Source of the DNA: Pseudorhodobacter antarcticus
GTDB lineage: Bacteria > Pseudomonadota > Alphaproteobacteria > Rhodobacterales > Rhodobacteraceae
Length of the DNA: 64,000 nucleotides
NCBI GenBank assembly: GCA_945862435.1
Contig: CAMAXX010000002.1
Span: 62,001-126,000, forward strand
Direction: 5' to 3'
Shown here: positions 61,598 through 64,000 of the stretch, in pieces
How positions within the stretch are numbered: position 1 is the first letter of the stretch
Layout of the letters: each line of letters begins with the position of its first letter
Program-made: the position numbers and the translations under genes
Notes under the pieces: model-generated
Databases searched by the model: none
What the model was told of the DNA's origin: nothing
Seen by the model: only the letters and a program-made list of their open reading frames with translations

Positions 61598-62011
61598 TTA
61601 CGCCGCAACGCCTTGGGAAGGCAGCAATTGCACTGCGCCGATCTGCCATCCCTCAGGCGTTTGCACCATCATGTAATCAAGCAGATGCGTGGCCCCTGCG
61701 CCGTCCACCATCAGCACACGCTGCCACAGGTTGCCCGCAACAGTGCGCAGTTCTAACATCCGCACCTCGCGCGGGGCGACCACCATCGGATAGCCTTGCC
61801 GCACCATCATTTCGAACCGATCAGCCGTGCCGAACATGCCTTTGATATTGGGCGCGGCATGGGAAAAGGCAGCGGCAAAATCATCTGCCGCCATCGCGTC
61901 GATTTGGGATTGGATCGTGGCCCGAATGGGCGGGTTTGGCGGCTCGGCGCTTTGCGCGGCGGCGGTCAAGGGCAAAGACAAAGCAATAAGCAAGGCAAAA
62001 AGGCGGCGCAT
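61598..62011 (-). CDS. DUF4864 family secreted protein
   Basis: 137 residues from MRRLFALLIALSLPLTAAAQS at 62011, a good Sec signal peptide. The rest (IRATIQSQIDAMAADDFAAAFSHAAPNIKGMFGTADRFEMMVRQGYPMVVAPREV, then LLDYMMVQTPEGWQIGAVQLLP) matches DUF4864, a small periplasmic family with an NTF2-like character and unknown role. Convergent with rplY, whose terminator separates them. Its start region is followed on the minus strand by the toxin-antitoxin pair upstream. Confidence 0.88.
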   Translation of the reverse strand: MRRLFALLIALSLPLTAAAQSAEPPNPPIRATIQSQIDAMAADDFAAAFSHAAPNIKGMFGTADRFEMMVRQGYPMVVAPREVRMLELRTVAGNLWQRVLMVDGAGATHLLDYMMVQTPEGWQIGAVQLLPSQGVAA

Positions 62012-62078
62012 TTTGGCACTCCTTTGGCTGTAAAGTTTACAGTATAGGGCAGGCGCGGCCAAAGGCAAATCAGCGCGG

Positions 62079-62480
62079 CTACCAAAGCCGCCCTGTCCAG
62101 TTGGGGCTACCAATCAGGCTGTCAAAGACGATGTCTTTGGATACGACGCGGCAGGCCAGTTCCAGTGCCGTGGCGGCGATCATGCGATCAAACGGGTCTT
62201 TGTGCGGCCAATCCATCCCGCCCGATAGCATCGCCATTTCGGCGATGTAGGGGGCCACGATCCCGCCTTGCGCGCGCAGCAATTGCGGCAGGCGGGCGAT
62301 GATGCCCCCCACCTCGGGCCATTTGCCTGCGCGATGCTTGGCGGTGATTTCATGGAAACTACAGGGCGCGACATAGATCGTGCTGGCGGCTTTAATGGCA
62401 GATTGCGCGGCGGGCGACAAATTATCGGGCTGAAACAGGCTCCAGACCCACGTATGCGTGTCCAGCAATAGGGTGGTCAC
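62079..62480 (-). CDS. PIN-domain toxin of a type II toxin-antitoxin pair (VapC-like)
   Basis: 133 residues with a PIN nuclease fold: first Asp in LLLDTHTWVWSLF, a middle Glu in FHEITAKHRAGKW, and the later acidic pair in HKDPFDRMIAATALE. VapC toxins cut specific RNAs, often initiator tRNA, and are held by the cognate antitoxin. The GTG at 62480 is chosen because it overlaps the antitoxin stop as GTGA; a GTG two codons earlier is also open. The subgroup with DTHxWVW is typical of PhdYeFM-linked PIN toxins, fitting the antitoxin upstream. Confidence 0.88.
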   Translation of the reverse strand: MTTLLLDTHTWVWSLFQPDNLSPAAQSAIKAASTIYVAPCSFHEITAKHRAGKWPEVGGIIARLPQLLRAQGGIVAPYIAEMAMLSGGMDWPHKDPFDRMIAATALELACRVVSKDIVFDSLIGSPNWTGRLW

Positions 62481-62704
62481 GACCACAGGGCCGCCTCGTC
62501 CTCAAGCATCGGTTCCAGAAAATCGGGCAGATGCGCCACAGTTTCCGCGGCTAGGCCAAGGCGAAAGGCAGGCTTTGCCCCCTGCGCCAACACCAGCCGC
62601 ACCACCGGATGTCCGCCGCGCGCGATCAGCACATCCTCGCCCCGTTCGACAGCGGCGATCAGCTCGGACAATTTGGCCTTGGCTTCGGCGATGTTCATTT
62701 GCAT
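62477..62704 (-). CDS. Phd/YefM-type antitoxin
   Basis: 75 residues. The N-terminus MQMNIAEAKAKLSELIAAVERGEDVLIARGGHPVVRLV is the Phd/YefM DNA-binding fold (NIxEAKxxLSxLxxxVxxGExVxIxRxGxPVxxL). The C-terminus (LGLAAETVAHLPDFLEPMLEDEAALW) would wrap the PIN toxin. GGAGG lies six bases before the ATG at 62704. A promoter with an inverted repeat in its spacer lies just upstream, consistent with autoregulation by the complex. Confidence 0.9.
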   Translation of the reverse strand: MQMNIAEAKAKLSELIAAVERGEDVLIARGGHPVVRLVLAQGAKPAFRLGLAAETVAHLPDFLEPMLEDEAALWS

Positions 62705-62722
62705 GGGGTGCCTCCAGACCGG

Positions 62723-62751
62723 AATATGGTCTAGGACTTGGTCTAAGTCAA
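62723..62751 (-). promoter_or_regulatory. Promoter with operator-like repeat for the toxin-antitoxin pair
   Basis: On the minus strand TTGACT (-35, 62746-62751) and CATATT (-10, 62723-62728) are separated by 17 bases. The spacer and -35 contain an inverted repeat, GACTT-five-AAGTC (62735-62749), and a GGTCTA direct repeat at 12-base spacing. A bound antitoxin would block the polymerase here. Confidence 0.6.
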
Positions 62752-62761
62752 TCGTAGTCTG

Positions 62762-64000
62762 CTACCCCACAAAATCCCCCGCCAGCGCGCGATCCATTAG
62801 CGCAATCGTCTCGCCCACGCCGTACAGCGCGACAAAGCCGCCGAAACGTGGCCCGTCCGATGCGCCCAGCAGCACTTCGTAAAGCGCCTTGAACCAACCC
62901 CGCAGCGGCTCAAACCCGTGATCTTTGCCAACCGCAAAGACCATGGTTTGCAGGGCGTCGTCGCTTGTCTCAGCCTCCCACGCGGCAAGGCGTGCGCGCA
63001 GGTCTAGCATAGCTGTGCGTTCCATATCGGTGGGCAGGCGGAAGGTGCGGGTGGGGGCGATTTTGTCGGCAAAATAGCGCACGGCATGGGCCGCGGCGGC
63101 GTTTAGATCGGGGTTGGCTTCGGGGCTGGCATCGGGGGCGTATTTCTTGATAAAGCCCCACAGCCCCGCCGCATCGGTGGCCCCGGCGACCGAGGCCAAG
63201 TTCAGCAGCATTCCAAAGGTCACAACCATTTTCGATGCGGGCGGCGCGCCGTTATGGATATGCCAAACAGGGTTGTTCACCTGCGCATCCACATCCTGCG
63301 TTTCATAGGCGCGCAGTTGCTGGTGGTATTCATCCACCGCGCGCGGGATCACATCAAAATGCATCCGCTTGGCGGTTTTGGGTTTTTGATACATGAAATA
63401 CGAAAGCGATTCAGACGCGGCATAGGTCAGCCATTCGTCAATGCTAAGTCCATTGCCTTTGGTTTTGGAAATCTTTTGACCTTCTTCATCTAAAAACAGC
63501 TCATAGCTCATGTGGTTGGGCTTACGCCCGCCCAGCACTTCGCAAATTCCGTCATAGATGGGGGTGTTGGTGGAATGGTCTTTGCCATACATTTCAAAAT
63601 CCACATCCAGCGCGGCCCAGCGTGCGCCGAAATCGGGCTTCCATTGCAGTTTGACGTGGCCGCCGGTGACGGGCAGTGTCCATTCGCGGCCATCTTCATC
63701 GTCAAAGGTGATGGTGTGTTGGGCCGCATCCACATTCTTCATCGGCACATACAAAACGCGCCCCGTTTCGGGGTGGATCGGTAGAAAGCACGAATAGGTC
63801 TGCTGGCGTTCCTCGCGCAGGCTGGCCAGCATAATATTCATAATCGCGTCATAGCGTTCGGTAGCTAAGCGCAACGTGTCATCAAAGCGGCCCGATTTGT
63901 AGAATTCGGTGGCGCTGATGAATTCGTATTCAAAGCCGAAGGTATCCAGAAAACGGCGCAGCATCGCGTTGTTGTGCGCGCCGAAACTGTCAAACTGCCC
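62762..64000 (-). CDS. lysK: Class I lysyl-tRNA synthetase, partial at the window edge
   Basis: 413 codons of the C-terminal part; the frame runs off the right edge, so the N-terminal Rossmann start (HIGH motif) lies beyond 64000. Seen here: [53 protein letters not shown], and the KMSKS-type loop [32 protein letters not shown]. The C-terminal helical domain follows. LysK charges tRNA-Lys by a class I mechanism unrelated to the usual LysS; alphaproteobacteria commonly use it. A tRNA-Lys gene is in this window at 30221. Its end is 57 bases from the antitoxin gene. Confidence 0.96.
   Translation of the reverse strand, partial: GQFDSFGAHNNAMLRRFLDTFGFEYEFISATEFYKSGRFDDTLRLATERYDAIMNIMLASLREERQQTYSCFLPIHPETGRVLYVPMKNVDAAQHTITFDDEDGREWTLPVTGGHVKLQWKPDFGARWAALDVDFEMYGKDHSTNTPIYDGICEVLGGRKPNHMSYELFLDEEGQKISKTKGNGLSIDEWLTYAASESLSYFMYQKPKTAKRMHFDVIPRAVDEYHQQLRAYETQDVDAQVNNPVWHIHNGAPPASKMVVTFGMLLNLASVAGATDAAGLWGFIKKYAPDASPEANPDLNAAAAHAVRYFADKIAPTRTFRLPTDMERTAMLDLRARLAAWEAETSDDALQTMVFAVGKDHGFEPLRGWFKALYEVLLGASDGPRFGGFVALYGVGETIALMDRALAGDFVG

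Overview
The window looks like a chromosomal segment of an alphaproteobacterium of the order Rhodobacterales (Rhodobacteraceae/Roseobacter type); I cannot name the genus. The evidence is the gene set and its neighbourhoods: class I lysyl-tRNA synthetase, an MbfA-type iron exporter behind a perfect Irr box, GlnK-AmtB, leuC-leuD with leuB nearby, a MoxR/DUF58/DUF4159 operon, rsfS-rlmH, and a xylose operon controlled by a ROK regulator. The DNA is GC-rich, with many GCGC-rich codons. Most genes are ordinary chromosomal genes. A few short AT-richer islands carry orphan or toxin-antitoxin-like genes. No gene-free stretch exceeds 300 bases.

Layout. 1-2.0 kb (minus): DUF1285 gene, hydroxypyruvate isomerase-like gene, rnhB. 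2.1-8.8 kb (plus): a translationally coupled moxR, DUF58, DUF4159 and large membrane protein operon. 8.8-10.15 kb: AT-richer island with two unrecognised minus-strand ORFs and an imperfect direct repeat. 10.15-17.1 kb: DUF599 gene; hsp20 behind a sigma32-type promoter and a ROSE-like RNA thermometer; a peptidoglycan-binding-like secreted protein; gabD; an arylformamidase-like hydrolase; then MarR, nitrilase-type hydrolase, glutaredoxin and ComF on the minus strand. 17.1-19.1 kb: methyltransferase and ferrochelatase. 19.1-26.6 kb: divergent xylR | xylF-xylH-xylG-xylB-xylA with an elaborate regulatory gap. 26.6-30.2 kb: a complete-motif vanadium haloperoxidase, a CRTAC1-like FG-GAP/ASPIC protein and a degenerate Hint-domain protein, then tRNA-Lys(TTT).

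30.4-38.5 kb: dapF-mtaB, dacB, nadD, ettA, a Fic-domain module in an AT-richer island, rlmH and rsfS. 38.6-39.8 kb: a 46-residue protein, DUF2200 and SOUL genes. 40.0-48.4 kb: leuC-leuD, a membrane protein, an EEP-family secreted protein, the DUF1501/DUF1800 pair on the opposite strand, a leftover EEP tail and leuB. 48.5-53.1 kb: three overlapping EamA transporter genes, an ornithine cyclodeaminase-like gene and a fourth EamA gene. 53.1-62.0 kb: YaiI family, CAP domain, MbfA, PBP1A, glnK-amtB, MFS, rplY, DUF4864. 62.1-64 kb: a VapBC-type toxin-antitoxin pair and lysK, cut by the window edge.

How the parts work together. XylFHG imports xylose, XylA isomerises it and XylB phosphorylates it, under the ROK repressor. 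LeuCD and LeuB are consecutive leucine biosynthesis steps. GlnK gates AmtB. MbfA with its Irr box is an iron-efflux unit. I saw no CRISPR array, phage, insertion sequence or obvious defence island. The least conventional parts are the ROSE-like thermometer, the phased repeats before xylF, the Fic module, the 8.8-10.1 kb island, the haloperoxidase/CRTAC1/Hint cluster and the duplicated EEP tail beside DUF1501/DUF1800.
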